A DNA stretch of 35,927 nucleotides from positions 1-35,927 of the forward strand of contig JAAWHK010000019.1 in assembly GCA_022795805.1 (NCBI GenBank), written 5' to 3'. Position 1 is the stretch's first letter; each line of letters starts with the position of its first letter. Positions 1 to 9,481 of this stretch are shown here, one piece after another. The stretch is from Hungatella sp. Its GTDB lineage: Bacteria; Bacillota; Clostridia; Lachnospirales; Lachnospiraceae. The notes below the pieces were generated by a model. The model did no database searches. It worked only from the letters and a program-made list of their open reading frames with translations, and was not told where the DNA came from. The position numbers and the translations under genes were made by a program.

Positions 1-130
1 GGTATATTTCTGTTGCACTGTCCCTGGAGTCGCCTCCGCCAGACGTTATCTGGCATCCTGCCCTGTGAAGCCCGGACTTTCCTCTCCCGCAGCCTTTCGT
101 CCCTGCGGCAGCGGCCATTTGTCTTACTCC
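1..130 (-). ncRNA. rnpB: RNase P RNA, class A, 5' part only (cut by window edge)
   Basis: This is the catalytic RNA of RNase P, which matures the 5' ends of tRNAs. Read on the minus strand, 84-70 gives GAGGAAAGUCCGGGC, the near-invariant 5' strand of helix P4. It is followed by ACAGGGCAGGAUGCC (68-54), then the AUAACG segment, and CAGUGCAACAGA at 20-9. Together these are the universal 5' half of bacterial class A RNase P RNA. The hairpin CCGCAG...CUGCGG just before P4 fits helix P3. The 3' half, including the P4 partner strand, lies outside the window. The 5' end near 130 is estimated from where P1 should begin and may be off by about 10 bases. I see no clear sigma-A promoter between it and purD, so the promoter may lie within the end of purD. 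Confidence 0.9.
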
Positions 131-136
131 CGATCC

Positions 137-182
137 CTGTTTTAGCTGTCTTAGCTGTTTAAACGGTCTTAACGGTCTTTAA
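137..182. repeat. Short imperfect tandem repeat between purD and rnpB
   Basis: Five imperfect copies of a 9-10 base unit follow one another. On the minus strand they read TTAAAGACCG, TTAAGACCG, TTTAAACAGC, TAAGACAGC and TAAAACAGG. The array overlaps the purD stop codon and ends just before the RNase P RNA. No hairpin with a T-run is present, so it is not an ordinary terminator. Its role is unknown. Confidence 0.6.
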
Positions 183-1453
183 GCCTCGTCTATGGCTTTG
201 CCGATATCGTTCCTCATATACTTGTTGTCAAACCGGACCCACTCCGTGGCCCCGTAGGCATTCTTCCTGGCCTCCTTAAGATCCGCGCCCAGGGCCGTGA
301 CGCCCAAAACCCGGCCTCCGTTGGTGACGATCCGGCCGCTGCCGTCCGCTCTGCTGCCTGCGTGGAACACGTAATACCCTTCCCTGTCCTCAAAGGCTTC
401 CAGCCCGGTGATGGGATATCCCTTCTCATAGTGCTCCGGATATCCTTTGGATGCCAGCACCACGCACACGGCGGCATTGTCCTCAAAGTCCAGTTCCACC
501 TGGTCCAGGGTGCCGTCAATACAGGCCTCAAACACGTCCACAATGTCGTTCTTCATCCTGGGAAGCACCACCTGGGTCTCCGGATCCCCGAACCGGGCGT
601 TGAACTCCAGAACCTTCGGCCCTTTGTCCGTCAGCATAAGGCCGAAGAAGATGATGCCCTTGAACTCTCTCCCCTCCGCCCTCATGGCGTCCACTGTGGG
701 CTGAAAGATGTGCTCCCGGCAGAACGCGTCCACCTCTTTTGTGTAGAAGGGACTCGGAGAAAACGTCCCCATCCCTCCTGTGTTGAGCCCTGTATCTCCG
801 TCGCCTGCACGCTTGTGGTCCTGAGCCGAGGTCATGATGCGGATGGTCTTCCCGTCCACAAAGGACAGCACGGACACCTCCCGCCCGGTCATAAACTCCT
901 CCACCACGATCCGGTCGCCTGCGGAGCCGAACTGCTTATCCAGCATCAGGGTCCTGACGCCCTCCCGCGCCTCCTCCCTGGTTTTGCAGATAAGCACTCC
1001 CTTGCCCAGCGCCAGCCCGTCCGCCTTCAGGACGATGGGCATGGCGGCCGTCTCCAGATAGCGCAGCGCCGCCTCCGGCGAATCGAAGGTCTCGTAGGCC
1101 GCCGTCGGAATGTTGTACTTCTTCATCAGATCCTTGGAAAAGGCCTTGGAACCCTCCAGGACGGCCGCATTCTTTCTGGGGCCGAACACCCTCAGCCCTG
1201 CCGCCTCAAAGGCGTCCACTGCCCCCGCTGCCAGCGGGTCATCGGGACCGATGACGGTCAGGTCGATCTCCTTCTCCCTGGCAAAGGCGGTGAGTTTGTC
1301 GAAGTCCATGACGCCGATGTCCACGCACTCCGCGATCTGCGCGATTCCCGCATTGCCCGGCGCACAGTATATCTTGTCCACCTTCTTGCTCTGGGCCGCC
1401 TTCCACGCGATGGCGTGCTCTCTCCCGCCGCTGCCCGTAATCAGTATCTTCAT
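179..1453 (-). CDS. purD: Phosphoribosylamine-glycine ligase (GAR synthetase)
   Basis: PurD joins glycine to 5-phosphoribosylamine using ATP, the second step of purine synthesis, in the cytoplasm. The protein has 424 residues, the usual length. It begins with the N-domain motif GSGGREHA (residues 7-14). The early segment GPDDPLAAG, a central ATP-grasp domain and the conserved NARFGDPETQ segment in the C-terminal half follow. The start has a GGAGGAG ribosome site about 9 bases upstream. It is the last gene of the purE-purM-purN-purD operon, 30 bases after purN. No rho-independent terminator is visible before the RNase P RNA. Confidence 0.97.
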   Translation of the reverse strand: MKILITGSGGREHAIAWKAAQSKKVDKIYCAPGNAGIAQIAECVDIGVMDFDKLTAFAREKEIDLTVIGPDDPLAAGAVDAFEAAGLRVFGPRKNAAVLEGSKAFSKDLMKKYNIPTAAYETFDSPEAALRYLETAAMPIVLKADGLALGKGVLICKTREEAREGVRTLMLDKQFGSAGDRIVVEEFMTGREVSVLSFVDGKTIRIMTSAQDHKRAGDGDTGLNTGGMGTFSPSPFYTKEVDAFCREHIFQPTVDAMRAEGREFKGIIFFGLMLTDKGPKVLEFNARFGDPETQVVLPRMKNDIVDVFEACIDGTLDQVELDFEDNAAVCVVLASKGYPEHYEKGYPITGLEAFEDREGYYVFHAGSRADGSGRIVTNGGRVLGVTALGADLKEARKNAYGATEWVRFDNKYMRNDIGKAIDEA

Positions 1454-1483
1454 TGTCTTACTCCTCCTTCCCCCGGCCGTCTC

Positions 1484-2080
1484 TTACACGGTCCGGCCGT
1501 TGGCGATCATATCAATGGCCTCTGGCAGAATCTTCCACTCCGCCTCCTCCATGACTCTCCTCTGGAGAATCTCCGGCGTATCCCCGGGCAGAACCTCCAC
1601 TGCCTTCTGCAGAATAATGGGACCTGAGTCCACACCCTCGTCCACATAGTGCACCGTGGCCCCTGTCAGCTTCACGCCTCTCTTTAAGGCCGCCTCATGG
1701 ACCTTCAGCCCGTAATACCCCACGCCGCAGAATGACGGGATCAGGGACGGGTGGATATTGATGATCCGGTTTCGATACTTCTGAATCATGGCCTCCGGGA
1801 TAGTCACCAGAAAACCGGCCAGCACGATCAGATCCAGATTATATTCGTCCGTCTTCGCCAGCAGCGCCTCGTTGAACTGCTCCCTGCTTTCAAAGGACTT
1901 GGGGGACAGGCACACGGCCTCGATGCCGCGGCTCTTTGCCCGCTCCAGGGCATAAGCTCCCGGATTGTTGCTGATGACCGCCTCTATGGACGCGCCCCTG
2001 ATCGCACCGCTGTCAATGGCATCCAGGATGGCCTGAAGGTTGGTCCCTCCTCCCGACACCATAACGCCGACTCTCAGCAT
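1484..2080 (-). CDS. purN: Phosphoribosylglycinamide formyltransferase
   Basis: PurN transfers a formyl group from 10-formyltetrahydrofolate to GAR, the third step of purine synthesis. The protein has 198 residues, normal for the family. It shows the phosphate-binding GGGTNLQ motif near the N-terminus, the catalytic NIHPSLIPSFCG segment (Asn and His), and VHYVDEGVDSGPI with the catalytic Asp. Its start overlaps the end of purM by 7 bases, which implies translational coupling. No fusion partner or truncation is seen. Confidence 0.97.
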   Translation of the reverse strand: MLRVGVMVSGGGTNLQAILDAIDSGAIRGASIEAVISNNPGAYALERAKSRGIEAVCLSPKSFESREQFNEALLAKTDEYNLDLIVLAGFLVTIPEAMIQKYRNRIINIHPSLIPSFCGVGYYGLKVHEAALKRGVKLTGATVHYVDEGVDSGPIILQKAVEVLPGDTPEILQRRVMEEAEWKILPEAIDMIANGRTV

Positions 2081-3105
2081 AAGGTCACCCCTTTTTCTCC
2101 CTCCTCAACGGAGCCGATGACATAAGGGGTATCCCCGGCGGCCTTTATGGCCTCCATGGCCCGTTCCACATCGTCCCTGTCCACGGCCACGATCATTCCG
2201 ATCCCCATGTTGTAGGTGTTGTACATCATCTCCTCCGCGATGTCACCCTTGGACGCCAGCAGGCGGAAAATGGCCGGAACCTCGTAGCTGTCCTTCTTTA
2301 TAACGGCCCTGGTGCCTTCCCTGAGCATCCGGGGCACATTCTCATAAAAACCGCCGCCGGTGATGTGGCTGCAGGCCTTCACGGTCACTCCCGCTTTCTT
2401 CAGGCTCTTAAGGGCTTTCACGTAGATCCTGGTGGGCATAAGCAGCGCGTCGCCCAGGGTTTTTCCCAGCTCATCGTAGTATGTGCCAAGCCCCTCCCGG
2501 GTCAGTTCCTTCTCAAACACCTTGCGCACCAGGGAGAAGCCGTTGCTGTGAACACCGGAGGATGCCATTCCCATAAGCACATCCCCGGGCTTTAGGCTCT
2601 CTCCCGTGATCATGTCCTTCCGGTCGCAGACTCCCACGGCAAATCCGGCCAGGTCATAGTCCTCCTCCGGCATAAGCCCCGGATGTTCCGCCGTCTCGCC
2701 TCCGATCAGCGCCGCCTCAGACTGGAGACAGCCCTCGGCCACGCCCTTAACGATATCGGCGATCTTCTCCGGGTAGTTCTTCCCGCAGGCAATATAGTCC
2801 AGAAAAAACAGCGGCTCCCCTCCCGCGCAGGCGATGTCGTTGACGCACATGGCCACCGCGTCGATGCCGATGGTATCGTGCCTGTCCATAATGATGGCCA
2901 GCTTCACCTTGGTCCCGCAGCCGTCCGTCCCGGACAGGAGCACCGGATCCTCCATCTCCTTAATCCCGGCCAGGGAAAAGGCGCCGGAAAATCCTCCCAG
3001 CCCGCCTAAAACCTCCTGGCGCATGGTCTTTGCCACATGTTCCTTCATCAGTTCCACCGACTTATAACCAGCCTCTATATCCACTCCGGCTTTCTTGTAA
3101 TCCAT
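2074..3105 (-). CDS. purM: Phosphoribosylformylglycinamidine cyclo-ligase (AIR synthetase)
   Basis: PurM closes the imidazole ring, turning FGAM into AIR with ATP. The protein has 343 residues. Family landmarks in order are LSGTDGCGTKVKLA, VNDIACAGGEPLFFLDY, IGGETAEHPG, SSGVHSNGFSLVRK and HITGGGFYENVPRML. It lies 46 bases after purE and overlaps purN, consistent with one transcript. No purL, purF or purH gene is in the window, so the rest of the pathway is encoded elsewhere. Confidence 0.97.
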   Translation of the reverse strand: MDYKKAGVDIEAGYKSVELMKEHVAKTMRQEVLGGLGGFSGAFSLAGIKEMEDPVLLSGTDGCGTKVKLAIIMDRHDTIGIDAVAMCVNDIACAGGEPLFFLDYIACGKNYPEKIADIVKGVAEGCLQSEAALIGGETAEHPGLMPEEDYDLAGFAVGVCDRKDMITGESLKPGDVLMGMASSGVHSNGFSLVRKVFEKELTREGLGTYYDELGKTLGDALLMPTRIYVKALKSLKKAGVTVKACSHITGGGFYENVPRMLREGTRAVIKKDSYEVPAIFRLLASKGDIAEEMMYNTYNMGIGMIVAVDRDDVERAMEAIKAAGDTPYVIGSVEEGEKGVTLC

Positions 3106-3151
3106 AACCGTTCCTCCATCATCTTATGTCCGCGTCTCTCCCGCCGATTTT

Positions 3152-3670
3152 CTACTTCTTCATCTGCCCCAGGTATTCCCTGTATCCGATTTTGTCCAGC
3201 TTCTCGGCCTTTGCCGCCACATCGTTTTTCATAGATTCGCTGTAGGCTTTCAGTCTCCCAAGCAAATCCGGATCCGACACGGCCAGGATCCTGGCGGCCA
3301 GAATCCCCGCGTTGGTCCCACCGTTAATCGCCACCGTGGCCACCGGAATACCGGACGGCATCTGCACGATGGAGTACAGGGAGTCAACGCCCCCCAGATC
3401 CGACGTCTTCATGGGAATGCCGATAACCGGCATGGGAAACAGCGCGGCGCACATGCCGGGCAGATGGGCTGCCTTTCCCGCCCCTGCGATCACGACCTTA
3501 ACCCCCTTTTCCTCCAGGGATTTTGCATACTGAAAAAAGATATCCGGTTCCCTGTGAGCCGAGATCACCGTCATCTCAAAATCGACTCCCAGTTTCTCGA
3601 GGATATCCGCCGCCTGCGCCATAACAGGCATATCGGAGTCGCTGCCCATTACGATTCCCACTTTAGCCAT
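3152..3670 (-). CDS. purE: N5-carboxyaminoimidazole ribonucleotide mutase, class I PurE
   Basis: PurE moves the carboxyl group of N5-CAIR to give CAIR. The protein has 172 residues. It carries MGSDSDMPVM at residues 8-17, SAHREPD, the AGAGKAAHLPGM loop and the VDSLYSIVQMPSGIPVATV segment that forms the active site between subunits. The SAHRxP and GSDSD motifs match class I enzymes, which work with PurK; no purK is in the window. It is the first gene of the operon. It has a GGAG ribosome site and starts about 45 bases downstream of the predicted transcription start. Confidence 0.97.
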   Translation of the reverse strand: MAKVGIVMGSDSDMPVMAQAADILEKLGVDFEMTVISAHREPDIFFQYAKSLEEKGVKVVIAGAGKAAHLPGMCAALFPMPVIGIPMKTSDLGGVDSLYSIVQMPSGIPVATVAINGGTNAGILAARILAVSDPDLLGRLKAYSESMKNDVAAKAEKLDKIGYREYLGQMKK

Positions 3671-3720
3671 AACAATTCTCCTTTTCTGCTGTTGGATTGA
3701 TTCTAATATTTTATGGAAAC

Positions 3721-3749
3721 ATCATACAAGGTTTTCTAAATGGCGTCAA
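3721..3749 (-). promoter_or_regulatory. Sigma-A promoter of the purEMND operon
   Basis: On the minus strand TTGACG (3749-3744) and TATGAT (3726-3721) are separated by exactly 17 bases. Transcription should start near 3714, giving a leader of only about 45 bases. That is too short for a purine riboswitch aptamer plus an expression platform, and I see no PurR-box pair I would defend. Control is therefore likely at the promoter. Confidence 0.85.
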
Positions 3750-3825
3750 TAGCTTTTCGTGGAGTCGCCTTTATTTTTGCAATCCATTCATCCGGCTTAC
3801 TCACACATCCTGTCCGCCCTCCCCC

Positions 3826-6800
3826 TCACACAATCTGCTCCAGTATGGAAGGATCCTTAATCTTCTTATCCTCCGCCAGCAAAACGATCTTCGACATGAT
3901 CTCCGCCGTCTTTGGGTCCTCATCCACAAAGGGCAAAAACAGCTTCCCCCTCTTCTGACTGTGAACCGGAAGGATGTGAAGCATGGCCCCGCCCTTCTGG
4001 TGCACCACGCCGCTTCCCAGGTGGACCGTATAGTCTCCCCGGCTCCCTGCGATTATCGCATGGCTCTCTGTGAGAGACACATTCTTAAGCCCGAACAGCG
4101 GCAGGTTAAACTCCACGATGGCCCGCCGCATCTCAATGGTGGAGTGGCTGGTCTCCGGGTCCACGCCGCCTGCATGAGCCACGCTCACCGCCAGGTCCAC
4201 GTCCCGCATGACCTCGCTGTAGATCCGATCCGGCACCTTGTCCATGGTCAGGGCTTCGTACGTCTTTCGGTCGGAGAACTCCACCCACTCCAGGGTAGGC
4301 GCTTCCGCGTCGCTGGGAGAAAACCAGTCCGCCAGGGCATAGATCCTGGCCACGATGTTCTCCTTATAGTACACTTTCTGAAGCCCTTCCTCGCAGTCGG
4401 CTGTCCACCGCCTGCCCTTTAAACACCCCACGGTCTTCTGCGGCTGGATCTGGTTTCCGGCGAACATCCTGGAATACCTCTGCCCCTGCTCCTCTGGAAG
4501 CTTCACATACAGTTCCCGGAACACCTGTTTAAAGGGCTGCCGTATCTGACGTTGGAAAAGATACCTCTGGTACTCATGCCAAATCCCTGCCCGGTAGAGA
4601 TTGAGGGGATGGGCGATGCGAAGCGTATCCTCACCGGAGAGAACCTTCTGCCGGTTATCCCAGGACGTCAGGACCACATATTTTCCGTCCCCGTCTTTTA
4701 CCGCATCCGCAAATCCTGCAAAATCCCCGCACATAAACACCAGCGGCCTTAAAATGGCTCCCACCACCGGGTTCTCCATCAGCCCCGCCGTCTCCGCGGC
4801 CGTGAACAAAGCCCCTGTCTCCATGGACTCCTCCATCAGTTTTTTCGCCCTGACGTGCTGGTCTTTCAGTTTCCTGTGGGCGTCCTTCACCTCCAGGACA
4901 TAGGGGTCCTTCCCCAGCCGGGAGGGAACCGATTTCAGCTCCCTGCCGTCTTTCCTGCACAGGATCTCGCTTTTTCCCTCCTCATTGACGTGAAGCCGCA
5001 CCTGTGCGTCCCCTGCCTGCGTCCACTGCATATAGGGGGCAAATTCGTTCGCAAGTCTGCTCTCCATCCGCAGGGTCAGCCTGGTCACGTCGGCAAATCC
5101 CCCGTGAACGCTCAGATTCACCAGGGCGGTCTGGGCCGCCTTCGTCTCGCTGGCCCGCCGCTGCGCTCCGAACTGTTTGGCCTCCCTGGCGAAGTTCTGG
5201 ATAAACTGATACCTGCCCAGCAGATCCGACTCCACATTCTCCCCGAAGGGAACCAGACCGTAGCTCATCAGCAGATCCTTGTTCCGTTTTGCCTCTATCT
5301 CCCTTCGCAAATCTTTAAGGGACACCTTCCCCGTGGCGGCATCCGCGTATTTCCTGGCTCTGGAATGCTTCTGCCCGTCGGAAATATACTTGGCCGCCTT
5401 GTACAGGATGCTGAAATTCTTCTCGCCCAGAAGCCCGTAGCACTCCCTGAACCAGTCGATGTCAAAGGCGCCGTCCTGAAGTTCCTCCGCAGACAGCGGC
5501 GTGTACCTGGTGATAACGGCCTTCTTCTGGTCGTCGAACCGCTCGTTCATGTGGGCCATAAAATAATAACACCCGCTTTTAAGCCCTGCCCACCCCAGAT
5601 ACTCCTCTACAATATCGATCCACTGGGGCGCGTACATAGCCGCCTCCACCAGGCGGTCCGCCCTGATGTCCGTCCCTTTAAGCGCCTGCCTGAGAACGGT
5701 TTTGTCATCGCCCTGTGCCGGATAGCAGGCCTTAAGCAGCAGGCTCAGCACGCTTTTCTTGGAGTGATCCGGACTGTAGTACCAGTAATAGTAGGCGTCC
5801 CGGCTTAAGGGGTCTTTGCCAAGGGCCATAAGGATCCGGACAAGCCAGGAGATCCCCTGGATGTAGGAGACGCCCGTCATATCCGCGGAGACCCGGGTCT
5901 CCCCCTCGCCCCTGCGAAGCTCGATGTCCGCCAGCACAGGGATGATTGCGTCGTAAAGCTCCCTTACCAGCTTCCCGCACCACGTATCCGGCCCCGCCAG
6001 GGCCTCCCCCTGCTCCATGACCTGCGCGGCCATATCGTTGCCGAAAAACTGATTCCAGATCTGCCGGTTTCCAGGCTTTTTGTACTCCCCCTTCACCAGC
6101 TGGCAGAGAGCCTGCAGCACCGTGGCTCTGTGGAAATAGTTTAACACCCCTTTATACAGGATATCCCTTCCTATGAGTCCCATATGGTATGCCTTTAAAA
6201 ACCAGTAGGGCACAATGGCGGTCATGGTCTCCGCGCCCCACCGTACAAAGCGGCTGCCGCCCTGGGTGAACTGCCTCCGCTCCCGGTTCTCCCTGCACCT
6301 AAGCTCCATGGCCCATGCGATGTGGAAGGCCCTGGCAAACTCCTCATCCGTCTCCCAGTACTGCAGTCCTTCAAAAAACCGGTCGAAAAACCTCATCTCC
6401 GTGACGCACATCTCCGTCCTGGCCATTTGACCCCGCCAGTCCTTATACTCGTAGGGTATCATCCTCCGCTTCTGATCCACCAGGGGGATCAGCGCCGTCA
6501 CCGCGTCGGCGCCGGCAGAAAAGAGAAGCTTTCGGTCCAAATACTCCATGCGGTAGATGATGCGGATCTCGCCCAGCTGTTTCGGGAATTCCACCGTGAG
6601 GGGTTCCGGCTTAAACGGCATCTTCCCGAAAACCGCCTCATAAAATTTTCTTCCGTTTACGTAGGCCTGACTGCCGCCCAGAAGCATCCTGGCCTCCATC
6701 TGTACAAATGTGCCGTAATCCCCGATCTCCTCCTCGTAGAACGCCCTCAGCTCCTTTTCCAGCGGATAGTTTTCCAGCCTCCGCTCCGTCCCGCTGCCTT

Positions 6801-8976
6801 TAAGCCTCCAGAAGGAATCCCCGATCAGCTGCCGTTCCCCGACGGCAGACAGGTACTCGTCGTTTTTATGCTCCCGGATCAGGTTGTCCAGCTTCTTTAT
6901 CTTCCTGATGATCTCCCCCTCGGACAGAGGCGCGCATCTGGCCGCGTCCCCTGTCCTTCCCCTCAAGTCAGGGATTATCTCCGGCGCGCCGTAATCATAG
7001 AGACCGAATCCCGGCTCCTCCTCTGCCCGGCACTTCTCCTCCCCCAGAATCTCATTCAGGAGCACTTTCTCCTTGTCCGTAGGGTTCTCCACCAGCAGGG
7101 CCATGGACTTTGTCCTCTCATAAAGTCCGGCCCTCTTCTCATCCTTTGAAAGACGCAGGAGGATATCCAGACCGGCGCTGCGCTTCTCTTCCTTCTTATC
7201 TCCCAGAAGCCGTCTCAGGCACCCGTCCATCTCCTCCTCATCCTGTCCCATGAGAAACGCCAGAAGCTCCTTTCTAAGGCTGCTCCTCTTAAACCGCAGC
7301 ATGTCCTCCATGAGGCGGTAATCTTCCTTCTCCAGAGGCAGCTTCTTCACCAGGTCAACCGCCTTTTTAGAGGCGTTCTCCTGGGAAAGCCCCATATACC
7401 GGATGAGCAGTTCCTTCTGAGTCCGGTTGGCCGGGCTGTGAAGGAGCAGCACCAGGAAATCGCTTCTGCCGTAACTGCCGGACATATCCCCCAGAAGTCC
7501 CGCCGCCTCCGTAATCTTATCCCTATCCTCCAGCACATAGGCCAGAAACGCCATCTGCTCAATGACCTGGGTCTGACTCAGCTCCACCCGGTACCACGGG
7601 AAAATACACGGATCGTACACCAGCCCCTTTTTCGGGATCCGCCCCCGGATCTCTCTGAATCGCTCATACAGTTCCTCAGCCTCCTGCCGGTTTTTGTAAT
7701 AGTCCGTCAGCACCGGCTTTGCGGGCGCCTCCTCCCTCTCCCTCTGCCAGGAGGAACCGCTGCGCCCAAGAAGCCCTCTGATCCATCCTCCCAGGGGATA
7801 GGAGAAGGCAGGCAGAAAAGCCGCCACCATCTCTAAGTCGTCCCAGTGATCCAAAATGGCCTTCCCCGCCGCACGGGTGCGGATGCTGTCGTCAAACAGG
7901 CTCTGATTGTAGTAGGAACCGATCAGCTTCTGCTGCCTGGTGCCCCTCTCCAGCAGGCCAAGCATCACCTTCACAGCCTCGTCGCTCTCCTCAAACCCCA
8001 GCGCCCAGAGTGCCGCGCTGACGGCCACAGCGTCGTTGGTCTGAAACTGCTCCATGCAGAAGGCCCTGTCCCCAAGGCACCGCCCCATGAAAGTCAGAAG
8101 CTTTGCGCTGATCCTGTCCGTATGGTTCTCGTCAAAAATGCCGATCCAGGTGGAAACGGCCCTCTTTACTGAAGAGTACCGGATCAGGTCGTGTTCCTCG
8201 ATCACCTTTAAAAGTGTCAGAAAGGCCTCGCAGGTCCCCTGATCCATAGCCTCGCAGATACTCTGCCGCAGCCCCTCCTGAAGCCTGGCCGCCAAAAGAA
8301 GATCCCCCAGAAGCCTGTGAAGCTCCTTGCTGTCGCTTCGGACGATGCCCAGGATCATCTGCCGGTCCAGATACGCGGTGTTGTTGTCGCTTAAGATCAG
8401 CTCCATCAAGGCGTCGATCACCTTCTGATTGCCCCTGTCAATCTCCGCCGCATAGATATAGCTGAAACCGTTGGTGAAATTCCAGCTGCGGCCTATGTAG
8501 TCCAGCTTCTCCTCATCCATGCGCCTTAAGATGAAATCCTCCACCGGCACGCCGCAGAATCCCAGATTCTCATAGGCTGTCAGAAGGGAAAATGCCTGCC
8601 TGACAGACGGCCCGTAGCTGGCCGTTCTCACGGTCCTGCGGTCCCACCCCCAGGAGAAGGGAAAGCGGTTCAGCTTATCCGCCATGTAGAAGAACGACTC
8701 CCTGTACTCCCCTGGCACAAAGGCATCCGTCAGTCCGTGCTTCCTGAACCACCGGGACGGCCCGGCATTTTGGGAACCCTCTGCGCCCTCTCTTCCTCCT
8801 TCCCCGTAAAACTTTGCCGCCACCCGGCTTATGAGAGAGCCTCCAGCGCCTGAGTCTCCCGTCAGCTCCCGGGCCAGCAGCTGATCTTCTCTGTTCAGCT
8901 TCCTGATCCGTCTGTCCCTGTCGTCTCTTCGCATTTTGTCAATGGCCATCCTGGTACCGGCATCGTATTCACCCAT
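3826..8976 (-). CDS. Giant DUF4132-family (DUF5724-like) protein
   Basis: This is a 1716-residue predicted cytoplasmic protein with no signal peptide or membrane segment. The C-terminal 260 residues carry the marks of the DUF4132/MolR (E. coli YehI) family. These are QPFKQVFRELY near 1480, FAGNQ and GRRW at 1505-1524, SEVMRDVDLAVSVAHAGGVDPE near 1587-1608, and a closing region with GSGVVHQKGGAMLHILPV and LPFVDEDPKTAEIMSKI. The first 1000 residues are mostly helical and rich in charge, with HEAT-like stretches, and resemble DUF5724 proteins as I recall that family. The molecular function is unknown. It starts one base after the stop of the 142-residue gene, with GGGGAGG overlapping that gene's last codons, so the two are coupled. 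DUF4132 genes elsewhere often sit with MoxR AAA ATPase and VWA genes; neither is present here. Confidence 0.8.
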   Translation of the reverse strand: MGEYDAGTRMAIDKMRRDDRDRRIRKLNREDQLLARELTGDSGAGGSLISRVAAKFYGEGGREGAEGSQNAGPSRWFRKHGLTDAFVPGEYRESFFYMADKLNRFPFSWGWDRRTVRTASYGPSVRQAFSLLTAYENLGFCGVPVEDFILRRMDEEKLDYIGRSWNFTNGFSYIYAAEIDRGNQKVIDALMELILSDNNTAYLDRQMILGIVRSDSKELHRLLGDLLLAARLQEGLRQSICEAMDQGTCEAFLTLLKVIEEHDLIRYSSVKRAVSTWIGIFDENHTDRISAKLLTFMGRCLGDRAFCMEQFQTNDAVAVSAALWALGFEESDEAVKVMLGLLERGTRQQKLIGSYYNQSLFDDSIRTRAAGKAILDHWDDLEMVAAFLPAFSYPLGGWIRGLLGRSGSSWQREREEAPAKPVLTDYYKNRQEAEELYERFREIRGRIPKKGLVYDPCIFPWYRVELSQTQVIEQMAFLAYVLEDRDKITEAAGLLGDMSGSYGRSDFLVLLLHSPANRTQKELLIRYMGLSQENASKKAVDLVKKLPLEKEDYRLMEDMLRFKRSSLRKELLAFLMGQDEEEMDGCLRRLLGDKKEEKRSAGLDILLRLSKDEKRAGLYERTKSMALLVENPTDKEKVLLNEILGEEKCRAEEEPGFGLYDYGAPEIIPDLRGRTGDAARCAPLSEGEIIRKIKKLDNLIREHKNDEYLSAVGERQLIGDSFWRLKGSGTERRLENYPLEKELRAFYEEEIGDYGTFVQMEARMLLGGSQAYVNGRKFYEAVFGKMPFKPEPLTVEFPKQLGEIRIIYRMEYLDRKLLFSAGADAVTALIPLVDQKRRMIPYEYKDWRGQMARTEMCVTEMRFFDRFFEGLQYWETDEEFARAFHIAWAMELRCRENRERRQFTQGGSRFVRWGAETMTAIVPYWFLKAYHMGLIGRDILYKGVLNYFHRATVLQALCQLVKGEYKKPGNRQIWNQFFGNDMAAQVMEQGEALAGPDTWCGKLVRELYDAIIPVLADIELRRGEGETRVSADMTGVSYIQGISWLVRILMALGKDPLSRDAYYYWYYSPDHSKKSVLSLLLKACYPAQGDDKTVLRQALKGTDIRADRLVEAAMYAPQWIDIVEEYLGWAGLKSGCYYFMAHMNERFDDQKKAVITRYTPLSAEELQDGAFDIDWFRECYGLLGEKNFSILYKAAKYISDGQKHSRARKYADAATGKVSLKDLRREIEAKRNKDLLMSYGLVPFGENVESDLLGRYQFIQNFAREAKQFGAQRRASETKAAQTALVNLSVHGGFADVTRLTLRMESRLANEFAPYMQWTQAGDAQVRLHVNEEGKSEILCRKDGRELKSVPSRLGKDPYVLEVKDAHRKLKDQHVRAKKLMEESMETGALFTAAETAGLMENPVVGAILRPLVFMCGDFAGFADAVKDGDGKYVVLTSWDNRQKVLSGEDTLRIAHPLNLYRAGIWHEYQRYLFQRQIRQPFKQVFRELYVKLPEEQGQRYSRMFAGNQIQPQKTVGCLKGRRWTADCEEGLQKVYYKENIVARIYALADWFSPSDAEAPTLEWVEFSDRKTYEALTMDKVPDRIYSEVMRDVDLAVSVAHAGGVDPETSHSTIEMRRAIVEFNLPLFGLKNVSLTESHAIIAGSRGDYTVHLGSGVVHQKGGAMLHILPVHSQKRGKLFLPFVDEDPKTAEIMSKIVLLAEDKKIKDPSILEQIV

Positions 8977-8977
8977 A

Positions 8978-9406
8978 TCACCACATCCTCCCCGAAAGCA
9001 TGGTTAATCTCACAAATGTAAACATTCCGTCCGTCTCTCCTCCTATGTCCTCCTCCAGATCCAAAAGGGGGCGGTCGTCCAGGAATATCCGGTATATACC
9101 GTCCTCAAAGCACTGGATGGCATTGTCACAGGCCTCCTTTAAATCCGCCTCCTTCTCCCCGTAGAGAACTCCAAAGGCCACTTTCCCCGTTTCCGCCTTA
9201 TCCTCGATCTCCTGCCTGGTAAGGCATCTGAGAACCTCCTGCAAATCCCCGTCTTTAAGTTTGTCATTGTAATCCCGGACCCCTGCCTCCACCACCGCAA
9301 GTATCAGCTCCCTCACAGTGGAAGGGGCCGTAAAAAGGCGGCAGACAACAGGCTCCACGGATTTCCTCCGTCTGCCCATGTGTTTTACGTTGACCCTTAT
9401 GTCCAT
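8978..9406 (-). CDS. Small partner protein of the DUF4132 protein, unknown function
   Basis: This 142-residue protein is not recognised by name. It begins MDIRVNVKHMGRR, followed by a helix-rich middle (VRELILAVVEAGVRDYNDK) and a second half with short strands and turns. It ends in a hydrophobic strand, FVRLTMLSGRMW. The strand-helix-strand order and the closing LTMLSGR strand make a beta-grasp-like fold thinkable, but that is a guess. A strong ribosome site (AAAGGAG) lies 6-7 bases before the start, and a near-consensus promoter lies upstream. Only one base separates it from the 1716-residue gene, so the two proteins probably act together. Confidence 0.8.
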   Translation of the reverse strand: MDIRVNVKHMGRRRKSVEPVVCRLFTAPSTVRELILAVVEAGVRDYNDKLKDGDLQEVLRCLTRQEIEDKAETGKVAFGVLYGEKEADLKEACDNAIQCFEDGIYRIFLDDRPLLDLEEDIGGETDGMFTFVRLTMLSGRMW

Positions 9407-9481
9407 AACTTCTCCTTTGCACTGTTATCAGAAATCAGCCGTTTTGTAAGCGTTTTCCCACATAATCATCCCGCTTCTTTC

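Noticed and set aside
362-1627. A 421-codon plus-strand open frame over purD and purN
   Set aside because: It is a shadow of two certain purine genes, with no recognisable protein features.
3671-3720. A purine riboswitch in the pur operon leader
   Set aside because: The leader from the predicted start is about 45 bases, too short for the aptamer, and its conserved loop sequences are absent.
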